From positions 76,173,578 through 76,237,577 of the forward strand of contig CM051029.1 of NCBI GenBank assembly GCA_027627225.1: DNA of 64,000 nt. Reading direction: 5' to 3'. Position numbers and translations under genes: made by a program. How positions within the stretch are numbered: position 1 is the first letter of the stretch; the number at the start of each line of letters is the position of its first letter. This document shows positions 47,266 to 57,488 of this stretch, one piece after another. The notes beneath the pieces were generated by a model. That model ran no database searches, was not told the DNA's origin, and worked only from the letters and a program-made list of their open reading frames with translations. Origin of the DNA: Congeria kusceri (Eukaryota; Mollusca; Bivalvia; Myida; Dreissenidae).

Positions 47266-48276
47266 ACTGCGCGCTAAAGTGACACTCATATCTGAGTCAG
47301 CCAAACAACAGTCAACCAATCTGCAGCAACTGTCTGCCAAGCTCGAATCTATTCTAGAACAAATGAAGAGCCTGCAAAATAAACAAGAGGCCAGTATTCA
47401 GTCTCTGCAGGGGTCATATAATGAACAATTACAAAATGTCAGAAAAACACGCCAAAAAATAAATGCAGCTTTAGACAAGATAGAAACAAACACCTTGAAT
47501 GAAATGAAAGCAACACTGACGAGACTCCAAGCTTCTCTCAAGACAGATGTTGAGAACTGCATCAGTCTTCGGGATCAATTGAAAAAACTGCACGAGGCCA
47601 TACAGGACATAAGTGATAGGAGCAAGGAGGAACTCTCCTTTATAGCCAGCCAGAAATGTGTGGACAAAATACAAAAGTCTGAAAAATACCTGAAGGAGAA
47701 TTCTATTCCATTTGAACGTTCAGTAACATTCTATGCTAACAGCGACATTGAGGAGTACCTGTCCAGTCTGTCAGGTCTGGGGTGCATTTTTCCCAGTACC
47801 CATTCATTGACAGTACAGGGAAATCCAGACCAAGTATTGACTGTTAAAGGAAAGTCTGTACATGATGTGAGCATACCAAGTGATTTGTCGTCATGCTGGA
47901 TCATAGCCATCTGTGTTTTCCCTGATGGTCAGATCCTCGTTGCAGACTGTGATAATAAGAAAGTCAAACTGCTGGACCAGCAGTACAGGGTGCTAACTTA
48001 TTGTGATGTGTCTACTAATACACAGGACATGTGTCATATAACACTGAGAGAAGTTGCTGTTACTGTGAATGATGCTAACACACATGAGATCCAGTTTATC
48101 TCAGTCAACAATGGGCAGCTGGTGAAGGGCAGGAAGCTTCAGTTACAACATGACTGTAGAGGTATTGCCCACCATCAGGGAGCTGTATGTCACTTCTGGT
48201 AGAGCACTGTACAAGTACACGCTGAGTGGGAAACTGGTCAGCAAGCTGTATGAGGATACATCCGGTGGTCTGACAG
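47266..48276 (+). CDS. TRIM-like protein, exon 2 (coiled coil and start of NHL-like propeller), frameshifted near 48,179
   Basis: The acceptor TTTTTTCCTTTCAG is followed by A, completing the Arg codon of exon 1, and then LRAKVTLISESAKQQ. Residues about 118-270 are a Gln/Lys/Leu-rich coiled coil (TNLQQLSAKLESILEQMKSL onward), which in TRIM proteins drives dimerisation. From about residue 345, IAICVFPDGQILVADCDNKK is a typical NHL-like blade. In the written frame a TAG stops translation at 48,200-48,202 (about residue 423). The next frame, entered at 48,180, reads ELYVTSGRALYKYTLSGKLV and runs to ACAG/GTTAGA at 48,276, whose phase fits exon 3. One extra base, or two lost bases, around the GGG at 48,178-48,180 therefore breaks the gene. 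Either this allele is a pseudogene or the base count is a sequencing error. Confidence 0.82.
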
Positions 48277-48839
48277 GTTAGAATCATGGCAGGTTCATCC
48301 GGATATTATTAGAAATATGCATCATAAAGTAATTGTAAGACTGCATAGTTGTAAAATGTACATGTGTCAGTTTACGTTTACAACAGCGGTAAAGAATGAT
48401 TTTCAATATTATTGATTTATATATATAAGTTATCAGGCATTTTGACTGTAACTTCTGACTTCATGGCATGTCTATAAATAGACAGTGAGTGCAAATCAAT
48501 GACACTCTGTGACCTGCTGTTTATATTTTGTGGTTTTCAAGTAAATATACATGCATTATTGTTTCATGATTTTTCATCGTGTTTCCAAACGTTATATGAA
48601 GTAAATAAACTTTAAATTGTTGTAGTTGAAATTTGTTAAATGAATAGATTTGTATTTGTAAAACTGTTTAAATAACAACTGGCTTTTGTTACTTGTGTAG
48701 AAGAACAAGAGAGAAAAGTATTATTTCATGTTGTTTTGAAACATATTTCCTGTTGTAAAAGCTTAACTTCTGTTATTAATGTACATCTACATGTTATAAA
48801 TATATCAGCCTGTGTCAGCTATAGAATAACACAGATGTC

Positions 48840-49025
48840 AGTAATCATGTATACATGTATAGAAAATCTATTAATACTGCATATGCCATAGTTGCATCAG
48901 CTGACACATTCATGTATACATGTATAGGAAATCTGTTATTACTGCATATAGTTACACATTCATGTATACATGTATAGGAAATCTTGTATTACTGCATATA
49001 GTTACACATTCATGTGTACATGTTC
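48840..49025. repeat. Intron 2 tandem repeat of about 50-80 bp
   Basis: ACATTCATGTATACATGTAT then GGAAATCTGTTATTACTGC recurs three to four times at roughly 50-bp spacing; the first unit is longer. It lies in the 1.0-kb intron between exons 2 and 3. Confidence 0.8.
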
Positions 49026-49296
49026 ATTGTACCGTGTAATTGTTTACATCTGTGTAATTGTGGTAGACTTCAATTCTAACTCACCAGTCAACGTGTCAAA
49101 CCTTTAGGCAATAAACTGATACAGAACCTTTCTGTCACACTAAAATAGTTATTATTATTGGATTTTATGCAGATCTTTAAGACGCGTAATTGTCTGTTTA
49201 ACGACGCATTAATAATACATTGTCACTGCAGTTTGTGTATTAACATTATTAAACATTTAAAGTAATTTAATATCTTGATGTGACTCTGTTTTGCAG

Positions 49297-49646
49297 TAGA
49301 GAGGTGTGCTGTGAGTCCCACTGGGGATCTGATATACATCACCAACCTCTCCCAGCACAAGCTCCTCACCCTGGCCAGGGATGGGTCAGTACTCTCTACA
49401 TTGGAGGACCCTGAAATATATTGGCCACGTGCTGTACGTGTGACACCTGCAGGCCAGGTGTTGGTCTGTGGAGGGGGGTCCCAGGCTATCATACAGGTGG
49501 ATAGGGAGGGCAGGAAGAAGCTGGCCACTCTGGCTACACCCAGGGATGGAGTGAGGGTCCCATACTCAGTCTGCTACAACAGGCACACAGCCTCCATAAT
49601 TGTGGGACATATGAGCAACAACATCCTGGTGTTCAAAGTGCAATAG
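49297..49646 (+). CDS. TRIM-like protein, exon 3 (NHL-like propeller end)
   Basis: The acceptor CTCTGTTTTGCAG is followed by TA, which completes a Val codon begun by the last G of exon 2, then ERCAVSPTGDLIYITN. About 116 codons encode two or three NHL/beta-propeller blades with the repeated pattern of hydrophobic strand, P-x-G and hydrophobic strand (VSPTGDLIYIT, VTPAGQVLVCGG). The protein ends SNNILVFKVQ and a TAG at 49,644. NHL propellers bind RNA or protein partners; the ligand is unknown here. With one base removed in exon 2, the three exons give 565 codons including the stop, a normal size for RING-less members. Alternatively, exon 3 belongs to a pseudogene that still has intact splice signals. 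Confidence 0.82.
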
Positions 49647-50486
49647 CTTACTTTTACATATATCAGACATTTGTATAATAACAAATGTGTTAATTTTAAA
49701 ATGACATTATGTATTTATATTGAAACGGATGTATTGTGTAATGTATTATTTTTCAAATTTATGAATTGTGAATTATGTTACGTTTAAAAACACAATTGTG
49801 GTTTAGAATCTACAATATGTTTGTATAAACAATATTTTTATCTTAAAATGACAGTGTATTTTTGGACATTGTGAATTATATTCTACCGTCTGTGTCTTAA
49901 ATAATTGCTTTTGCATTTTACATAACTTAACGAGTTAACATATACTATATGCCAAAATGACAAAAACTATTTTAGTTTAGGAGTTAATATTTGTACATAA
50001 ATATACATGTACATGACACTTGCTATTTTTAGACTGACCGTCATTTCTACATACATGTTAGACATTTATTTGATCAGTTACTTGAAAACATGACACTGTA
50101 TTGTTGTATAAATACTTGTATTTGAACTATTAAAAATTAAAAATAGCTGAGAATTTTTGCAGTGATTTGGCAGCTTTAAAGATGGACCTTTGCTTATATA
50201 TTAGTGTTGTTAATTTCCGCGTTTTCATTGTGATCGTGAATTTAGTGAAAACTTTACGACTAAAATATTAACCGGTATTATATGTAGCTATATGGTTCAT
50301 ATTAATATATTATATTCATTTATATATTGCCTTTTCTCATGTTCATGCATGTGTGTACATTTCTTTTCCTATGAATTTTCTGTTCTATATAAATGATGTA
50401 TGTTATCTTATATAAATTAAATTTAATCATTTACGTAATATGCATTGTTGACGTCATTATGTGATTATTGTTCTATTGTTATTTTT
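49647..50486. other. 3' flank of the TRIM-like gene with ATTAAA signals
   Basis: AT-rich sequence consistent with a 3' UTR. ATTAAA hexamers at 50,129-50,134 and 50,136-50,141 are possible polyadenylation signals, about 480 bases after the stop. No other gene is seen. Confidence 0.4.
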
Positions 50487-51940
50487 AGCTCACCTGAGCA
50501 CAACGTGCTTATGGTGGGCTTTTGTGATTGCCTTTTGTTTGTCATGCGTTGTCCGTCGTGTGTCGTCAACATTTTCCTAGAGGCCACATTTATTGGCCAA
50601 TCCTCATGAAACTTGCCCAGAACATTTGTCCCAATGATATCGTAGCCAAGGTTGAGACTGGGTCATGTGGGGTAAAAAACTTGGTCACTAGGTCAAATTG
50701 AAAAAAAGTTTGTGAACACATATTTTTTGCCCAATCAACATGAAACTTGCTCAGGACATTTGTTCTAATGATATCTTGGCCGAGTTCGAAAATGGCTCCG
50801 GTCCTTTGAAAAACATGGCTGCCAGGGGGTGGGGCAGTTTTCCTTATATGGCTATAGAAAAAGCTTGTGAACACTCTAGAAGTGACAGTTTTTTAACCAA
50901 TCCTCACGAAACTTGCACAGAATATTCATTCTTATGATATCTCGGCCGATTTGGAAAATGGTTCCGCTCCATTGAAAAACATGGCTGCCACGGGGCGGGG
51001 CAGTTTTCCTTATATGGCTCTATTGAAAACTTTAAAAAGTTTGTGAGCACTCTAGAGGCCACATTTATTGCCCAATCTTCGTGAAACCTGCCCAGAACAT
51101 TTGTTCTAATAATATCTCGAACGAGTTTGAAACTTGGTCATGGGGGGTCAAAAACAAGATCACTAGGTCATATTAAATAAAAAGCTTGTGAACACCCTAG
51201 AAGTCATATGTTTTACCCCAATCTTCTTAAAACTTACTCAGAACATTTGTTTGAATAAGATCTCAAACAAGTTTGAAACTGCGTCACCTAGGGTCAAAAC
51301 CTAGGACACCAGGATGATATCTCAGATAAGTTTGAAACTGGGTCAGGTGGGGTTAAAAACTAGGTCCCCAGGCCCAATTGAAGAAAAAAGTTTGTGAACA
51401 CTCTGGAGACCACATTAATAGCCCAATCATCATGGAACTTGCTTAGAACATTTGTCCCAATGATATCTCAGATGGGTTCAAAACTGGGTCACTTGGGGTC
51501 GAAAACTAGGTCACGAGGGCAAATTGAAGAAAAAACCTGTGAACACTAGAAATCAAATTGTTTGCCCAATCTTCTTGAAACTTGCTCATAACATTTATTT
51601 CAATGTTATCTCAGATGAGTTCGAAACTGGGTCATGTGGGTAAAAAATTAGGGTACCAGGCCAAATTAAAGAAAAAGCTTGTGAACACTCTAGAGGCCAC
51701 ATTTATAGGCCAATCATCACAAAACTTGCTTAGAACATTTGTCGCAATGATATCTTCAACAATTTCGAAACCAGGTGACATGGGGTAAAAAGCTAGGTCA
51801 CCAGGTCAAATTGAAAAAAAAAGCTTTTGAACACTCTAGAGGCCAAATTCTTGGCTGAATCTTCATGAAACCTGCTCAAAACAGTTAAGTTCCTAGCCCC
51901 TCAGGTGAGCGACCTAGGGCCGTGTGGCTCTCTTGTTAAT
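50487..51940. mobile_element. AGCTCACCTGAG-type tandem-monomer element, copy 1
   Basis: AGCTCACCTGAGCACAACGT at the left and CTCAGGTGAGC at 51,900-51,910 form short TIRs, closing GACCTAGGGCC then CTCTTGTT. After CGTTGTCCGTCGTGTGTCG come eight or so diverged monomers of about 170 bp with GAACACTCTAGAGGCCACA, CAATCTTCATGAAACTTGC, AGAACATTTGTC, AATGATATCTC and ACTAGGTCACCAGG words. Three shadow frames inside are not genes. Confidence 0.82.
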
Positions 51941-52327
51941 ATCTGTTATCTAAAATAAAAACATTTTTTAGTTTGAGTGTGAATAAAACTTCGATTATTT
52001 CACCTTTGTCTTTGATGTTATTCATAAACATTGAAAACACATATGTGATAACTGCTATATTGTTGTTTGACAAGGTATTAATCTTCAGATAATGATTACA
52101 TTAAAGGGACCTGTTCACAGAGTGACGAATTGACAATTGTTCAACTTTTTGTCACCGATTCCAAAAATAAAAGAACAGTGTATACAAAGGAGCAAAATAA
52201 CACTATGGACCTAGAAATATAGTGTCAAAACGTTTTAGTTTAAACAATGGAATAAATACGAGTGTTTCTGTTATTTTCGTGGAAATTGTTGACAACACGT
52301 AGAACACTTACCTAAATAAGTAATGAA

Positions 52328-52400
52328 GTCGAAATGACCGAGTGGTTAAGATGATAGCCTTTTAATCCGGAGGTCCCGGGTTCAAATCCGGGTGAGACCA
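52328..52400 (+). mobile_element. tRNA-like sequence, degenerate
   Basis: TGACCGAGTGGTTAAG (A box) and CCCGGGTTCAAATCCGGG (B box) at tRNA spacing, with CTTTTAA at the anticodon loop. The T stem has one mismatch and the anticodon and acceptor stems fail, so a working tRNA is unlikely. It ends seven bases before the next element. Confidence 0.45.
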
Positions 52401-52407
52401 ATTTTTT

Positions 52408-53270
52408 AGCTCACCTGAGCACAACATGCACATGGTGAGCTTTTGTGATCGCCTTTTGACGGTCGTGCCTCGTGAATCGTTCGTCGTTCGTTGTCAACAT
52501 TAACCTTGTGAACACTCTAGAGACTACATTTGTTGCCTAATCTTCATGAAACTTGCTTAGAACATTTTTCCCAAAGATATCTCGGACGATTTCATAACTG
52601 GAGTCAAAAACTAGATCACTAGGTCAAATTGAATAAAAGCTTGTGAACACTCTTGAAGTCATATTTTTTACCCAATCGTCTTGAAACTCGCTCAGAACAT
52701 TTGTTTCAATAATATCTCGGACGAGCTCACTAGGGCAAATTGAAGAAAAAGCTTGTGAACACTCTAGAAGTCACAATATTCTTGAAACTTGTTCAGAACA
52801 TTTGTTTCAATGATTTCACAGATGAGTTTCAAACTAGCTCATGTTGGGTCAAAAACTAGGTCACCAGGACCAATTAAAAAAAAAGCTTGTGAATACTCTA
52901 GATGCCACATTTATAGCCCAATCATCATGAAAAATTCTAAGAACATTTGTCCAAATAATATCTGGGACACGTTGGTAACTGGATCATGTGGGCAGGCTGT
53001 CAACCGATTCCTATATTCCTTTTGTCCAAAAAAAATTCCAAAAGTCCTGTATTTTAGATGAAAATATTCCTATATTGTTCCTATATTTTCTTTGCAACTT
53101 GGTTGACAGCCTGTGTGGGGTCAAAAACTAGGTCGCCAGGCAAAATTGCAAAAAAAGTTGTGAACACTGTAGAGGCCACAATTTTAGCCAAATCATCATA
53201 AAACTTGCTCAGAACAGAAGTTCCTTAGCCCCTCAGGTGAGCGACCTAGGGCCTTATGGCCCTCTTGTTT
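52408..53270. mobile_element. AGCTCACCTGAG-type tandem-monomer element, copy 2
   Basis: The same TIRs (AGCTCACCTGAG left, CTCAGGTGAGC at 53,232-53,242) and closing GACCTAGGGCC as copy 1, with CGTTCGTCGTTCGTTGTCAAC near the left end, but only about four monomers. One monomer is interrupted by a 121-bp MITE at 52,993. Same orientation as copy 1. Confidence 0.82.
52993..53113. mobile_element. 121-bp MITE, CAGGCTGTCAACC TIRs, 6-bp target duplication
   Basis: CAGGCTGTCAACC and GGTTGACAGCCTG form perfect 13-bp TIRs. TGTGGG lies on both sides (52,987-52,992 and 53,114-53,119), and removing element plus one duplication restores the host monomer word CATGTGGGGTCAAAA. The interior is AT-rich with repeated ATTCCTATATT words and contains no frame of note. 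Confidence 0.88.
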
Positions 53271-53283
53271 TTCATTTCTATCT

Positions 53284-54120
53284 TTATGCCCCCGGCATCT
53301 TGATGCAGGAGGCATATAGTGATCGTCCTGTCTGTCCTTCCGTCCGTGACAAGGTTAAGTAGATTTTACCGTTTCGTTTAGCACCAACATCGCTTACTAC
53401 AACACTTTGATGCTTACACAGTTGTTGCTTATGACCATTCCCTATCCACCTATATCACCCAACCTCACTTTGACCTTGACCATGACCTAATTTGGACTTG
53501 TAATAATTCAACAGTGCCATTTCTTGGTTAACTAGATTTTACCGTTTCGTCTAGCACCAACACCGCTTATTACAACACTTAGATATTTACACAGTTGTTA
53601 TTTATGACCGTTCCCAATCCACCCATATCACCCAACCTCACTTTGACCTTGACCTAATTTGCACTTAGAATATTTCAAATGGGCTGTTTCTTGGTTAACT
53701 AGATTTTACCATTTTGTCTAGCACCAACACCACTTGCTACAACACTTGGATACTTTCACAGTTGTTGCTTATGACCATCCCCAATCCACCCACATCACTC
53801 AACTTGATCTTGAACTAATTTGGACTTATAATAATTCAAAAGTGCCAGTTCTTGGGTAAGTAGATTTTACCGGTTTGTCTAGCACCAACACCATAATAAT
53901 TCAAAAGTGCCAGTTCTTGGGTAAGTAGATTTTACCGTTTTGTCTAGCACCAACACCCCTTACTACTACACTTGGATATTTACACAGTTTTTACTTATGA
54001 CCTTTAGCAATCCACCATATCACCCAACCTCACTTTGACTTGCACCTAATTTGGACTAAGAAATGGACTACCCAGCACCTACCGGGGGCATGTGTGTTTA
54101 TCAAACACAGAATCTTGTTT
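53284..54120. mobile_element. ATGCCCCCGG-type tandem-monomer element
   Basis: ATGCCCCCGG at 53,286-53,295 is inverted at 54,082-54,091. TGTCCTTCCGTCCGTGAC follows the left end, then about four monomers of roughly 165 bp with TAGATTTTACCGTTT, CTAGCACCAACACC, TACACAGTTGTT and CACCCAACCTCACTTTGACC words. A 65-bp part of one monomer is duplicated near 53,830-53,950. Confidence 0.8.
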
Positions 54121-54256
54121 CTAAATACTTTTCTTGTTATTATACTTTAGCTGTTCGATTCCGATGCTTAAATCTGTCAAGTTAGACATTTAATTGCATA
54201 CTTCAAAAAAATGTGAAAATCTGTTAAAAAGTCCCTTTAATTACATGCATTACATT

Positions 54257-54460
54257 GAGGTCTGGGTGGCGTAGTGGATATGGTGTCCGCCTCGCGACCG
54301 GGATGTCCCGGGTTAGATCCGCACTCTTGGAACGTTCTCAAGATATCCCCCTAAGACACCAAGTACTGGTTCTACCCAGGAAACAGACTCGAGAGTGCCT
54401 CAATAAGCCTTAGGCTTTCGATGCAATCGAGCTAAAATACATAGGTTTAAACTAAACTAA
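54257..54460 (+). mobile_element. tRNA-derived SINE, plus strand
   Basis: The head GGGTGGCGTAGTGGATATGG (A box) and CCCGGGTTAGATCC (B box with one changed base) is followed by AAGACACCAAGTACTGG, TTCTACCCAGG and the tail GCTTTCGATGCAATCGAGC. It is the clearest member of the family also found at 5770 and 6410. Its ACACCAAG...CTACCCAGG segment, inverted, is the unit of the 62,680 minisatellite. Confidence 0.78.
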
Positions 54461-55015
54461 TTACGTGCTGTTAAAGTAGCATATACTAAAAATGCGTTAG
54501 CCTGTAAAGTATGAAACAAAAGGTAACTCTCGATTCAAATTTGTAAAAGATTTCTAATTATATGAAACACAATATTTGTTTATTGCACATGCAAGTTTGA
54601 CACGACATGTCGCAGAATTAAGTATTTTCTTATAGCCCTGTGTCCGTCATTATATTATCATAGATTTACTGCGAACTTAAGGTAAATTCACTCTTTTTTC
54701 CCTAAGGATACATAAAAAAGCTGCCATCACTATTTTCCAGACCACATGGCAAATGTTGTGAATACAGAACATGTGCGTGTGATCATCAATAAGTGTACTC
54801 GGCCAATACACCATCTTTGAACCTGTGAATTGTAATTCGCAGTTTACTGGTAAACAGTGCAGACAAAACACAACCATATGACTTGGCGTTATTGGTAGTG
54901 TACTTGTAGATGTGGAATAAAATGCTAGCTGTAAAATCATTTTATTTCACGGTGGTCTAGTTTGCGCTGACTGCGATCCGATCTTTAAGACCCTACGTTA
55001 ATACTTTTTTTTTTG
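54461..55015. other. No gene recognised
   Basis: AT-rich sequence; the minus-strand frame at 54,677-54,940 has no recognisable domain. Confidence 0.4.
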
Positions 55016-55390
55016 TTGAGCCCGCCTGCGGTCAGCTCGACTTAGTTGTCCGTCCATTCTATCTTGTCTGGACTGTAACTTCCTCATTCATCAGGTAATT
55101 TTAAAATAACATGACACAAATGTTCACCATGCGGAGACGGCATGTCACGTGCATGACCTGTGTCCCTAGCTCAAAGGTCAAACATGGGCGTAATACAGCT
55201 TGTCCGGACTGTAACTTTATCATTCATCAGGCAACTTTAAAAGTTGCCACAAATGGTCACCATGTTGCATGCAAGACCCGTTTCCCTAGCGTCAAGGTCA
55301 CGCTTAGAGGTCAAAGGAGAAGATTTGCTCGTTAGAAAATGAGATGTTAAATAACTACGATACGAGTTGCTTTATTGACAATGGGCTCAA
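55016..55390. mobile_element. Short tandem-monomer element (two units)
   Basis: TTGAGCCC at 55,016-55,023 is inverted at 55,383-55,390. GTTGTCCGTCCATTC lies near the left end. Two monomers of about 135 bp share TCTGGACTGTAACTTCCTC or its variant, CATTCATCAGG, CACCATG and AAGGTCAAACATGG or AAGGTCACGC words. Short TIRs limit certainty on exact ends. Confidence 0.6.
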
Positions 55391-56037
55391 CATTTTGCCA
55401 ACATCTAGTTTATTTTACAAATGTTGGGTTATATTTCTTGCAGTTTGAGTATATAACGAGGCGGCCTTTGATAAAGTGAAATAAACCTATATGTTGTTAC
55501 GTTAGAAAGTGTATTCTAACATGATACTCGCTAATTTTTTCTATGGGCGAAGGACAAAATAATCATCGTTGAACTACCCAATAAATGATGCTAAAAGAAT
55601 TCCCAATTCTGAGCAGAGCAGGGTAAAAAGTAGTTCCAATTGCGTACCTCGTTATCTCGAAGTTGACGGGAATGCAATAGCGACTTTGAGATATCGGTAG
55701 TTCAACTTATCTGAACTCGAACGTTGTGAAAGTAGCATTGGGTTACATTTAACTGATTGTCCATGCTTACGTTTTGGCTGTCATTATAATAAAGATGACA
55801 TTATTATTAAAATTACCGGTACTATTTTAGTATGTTATTTTAGTATTACATTTATAAATATTACAAATGCAATTTACATTTCAGCACAAAACATAACAAG
55901 TTAAACATACACATCAAAGCATGACAAAAACAACCATATGAATCATAACACAAATAAAATAGTACACATAATGAAAAAGTCACTTTATTTACAAAGTTAT
56001 GTCTTTCTGTTTGGAGAGTGTGTTAAACAGAAAGTTG
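55391..56037. other. No gene recognised; fragments of dispersed elements
   Basis: ATTCTAACATGATACTCGC at 55,511 resembles ATTCTAACACGACACGAGC at 4,727. GTACCTCGTTATCTCGAAG and TTTGAGATATCGGTAG at 55,645-55,710 resemble pogo-like subterminal sequence. Confidence 0.35.
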
Positions 56038-57335
56038 TTTTAGCTCTTGTGATCGCCCGTTGTCCGTCGTGCGTGCGTGCGTCATCAACTTTTCAATCAA
56101 ACAACATCTCCTCCTAAACCACTTTGCAGATTTGCACCAAACTTCACAGGAATGATCAATAGGTGACCCTCTTTCAAAGTTGTTCAAATAGTTACGGTCC
56201 CCCGCATATGTAGGTCACCAGAGCTAAAAATAGATTTAAAAAGTGTAAACTTAAAAAATCTCTGAAACGGCAGGGCCCAGAGGTTTCTTATTTTGTATGT
56301 AACATCCTATAATGGTCCTCTACAAACATTGTTCAAACTATGCCCCTGGGGTCAAAACGGGCCACGCCCCGCGGGTCATATGATTTATATAGAATATATA
56401 GCAAAATGACTTTAAAAATCTTCTCCTCTGAAACCACATCTGAAACCGCAAGGCCCAGAGGTTTCATATTTTGTATGTAACATCCTCAAGTGGTCCTCCA
56501 CAAACATTGTTCAAACTATGCCCCTGGGGTTAAAACTGGCCACGCCCCGGGGGTTACATGATTCATATAAACTTAAATAGCAAAATGTCTACAAATCTTC
56601 TTCTCTGAAACTGCAAGGCCCAGAGGTATCATATTTGGTATGTAACATCCTATAGTGGTTCTCTACAAATATTGTTCAAATGATGCCCCTGGGGTCAAAA
56701 CTGGCCACGCCCCGAGGGTCACATGATTTATATAGACTTGAATAGCAAAATTACTTTTAAAATCTTCTCCTCAGAAACCACAAGGCCCGGAGTTTTCTTA
56801 TTTGGTATGTAATATCATATAGTAGTCCTCCACAAAGAATGTTCGAATTATGCCCCGGGGGTCACTTTTTTTTCTTAACTTTAATAGCAAAATGTCTTTT
56901 TAAATCTTATCTGAAGTTTCATATTTAATATGTAAGATCCCTATAGTGGTCCTCTACAAATATTGTTCAAATTATGCCCCTGGGGTCACATGTTTTATAT
57001 AGACTTAAATAGCAAAATGACTTTAAAAATCTTCTCCTCTGAAACGGCAAGGCCCACAGCTTTCCTATATTTGGTACGTAACATTGCATAGTGGTCCTCT
57101 CCAAAGATTGTTCAAATTCTGCCCCTGGAGTCAAATCTGGTGGCACCCCGAGGGGTCACATGCTTTATATAGTAGCAAAGTTACGTTAAAAATCTTTACC
57201 TGAAATCGCAAGGCCCGGAGGTTTGTTCAAGATTGTTCATATTTGCCCCTGGGATAAAAATAAGCCACGCCTCGGGGATGCTAATTCCAATAGGGTTACA
57301 AGGTCTCAGGTGAGCGTCCTAGGGCCCTCTTGTTT
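56038..57335. mobile_element. Tandem-monomer element with damaged left end
   Basis: Begins TTTTAGCTCTTGTGATCGCC with CCGTTGTCCGTCGTGCGTG, missing the CACCTGAG part of the left terminus; ends CTCAGGTGAGCGTCCTAGGG and CCCTCTTGTTTTA like the elements at 50,487 and 52,408. About six monomers hold AAAATCTTCTCCTCTGAAAC, AAGGCCCAGAGGTTTC, TGTAACATCCTATAGTGG, ATTGTTCAAA and GCCACGCCCCG words. The monomer differs from the sister elements although the ends match. Confidence 0.75.
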
Positions 57336-57358
57336 TAATTTTAATTTTCGCATTGTCA

Positions 57359-57488
57359 TTGTTTATCGACCGATAAACAACTTTTTGTCGTTCTCATGCG
57401 TGGCTATTAAACAACCCGGATAATGCCCCTGTGGTTTAATTCCTTTGCATCAGAACTCCAAATCGTTGTTTATTGGCCGATAAACAAC
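57359..57488. repeat. Two palindromes of the GTTGTTTAT/ATAAACAAC family
   Basis: 57,359-57,380 is a perfect 10+2+10 palindrome (TTGTTTATCG / CGATAAACAA). 57,465-57,488 is GTTGTTTAT, six bases, ATAAACAAC, followed by ATCGATAATTATTTCTT, which matches the outer arm of the 46,555 palindrome. Confidence 0.75.
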
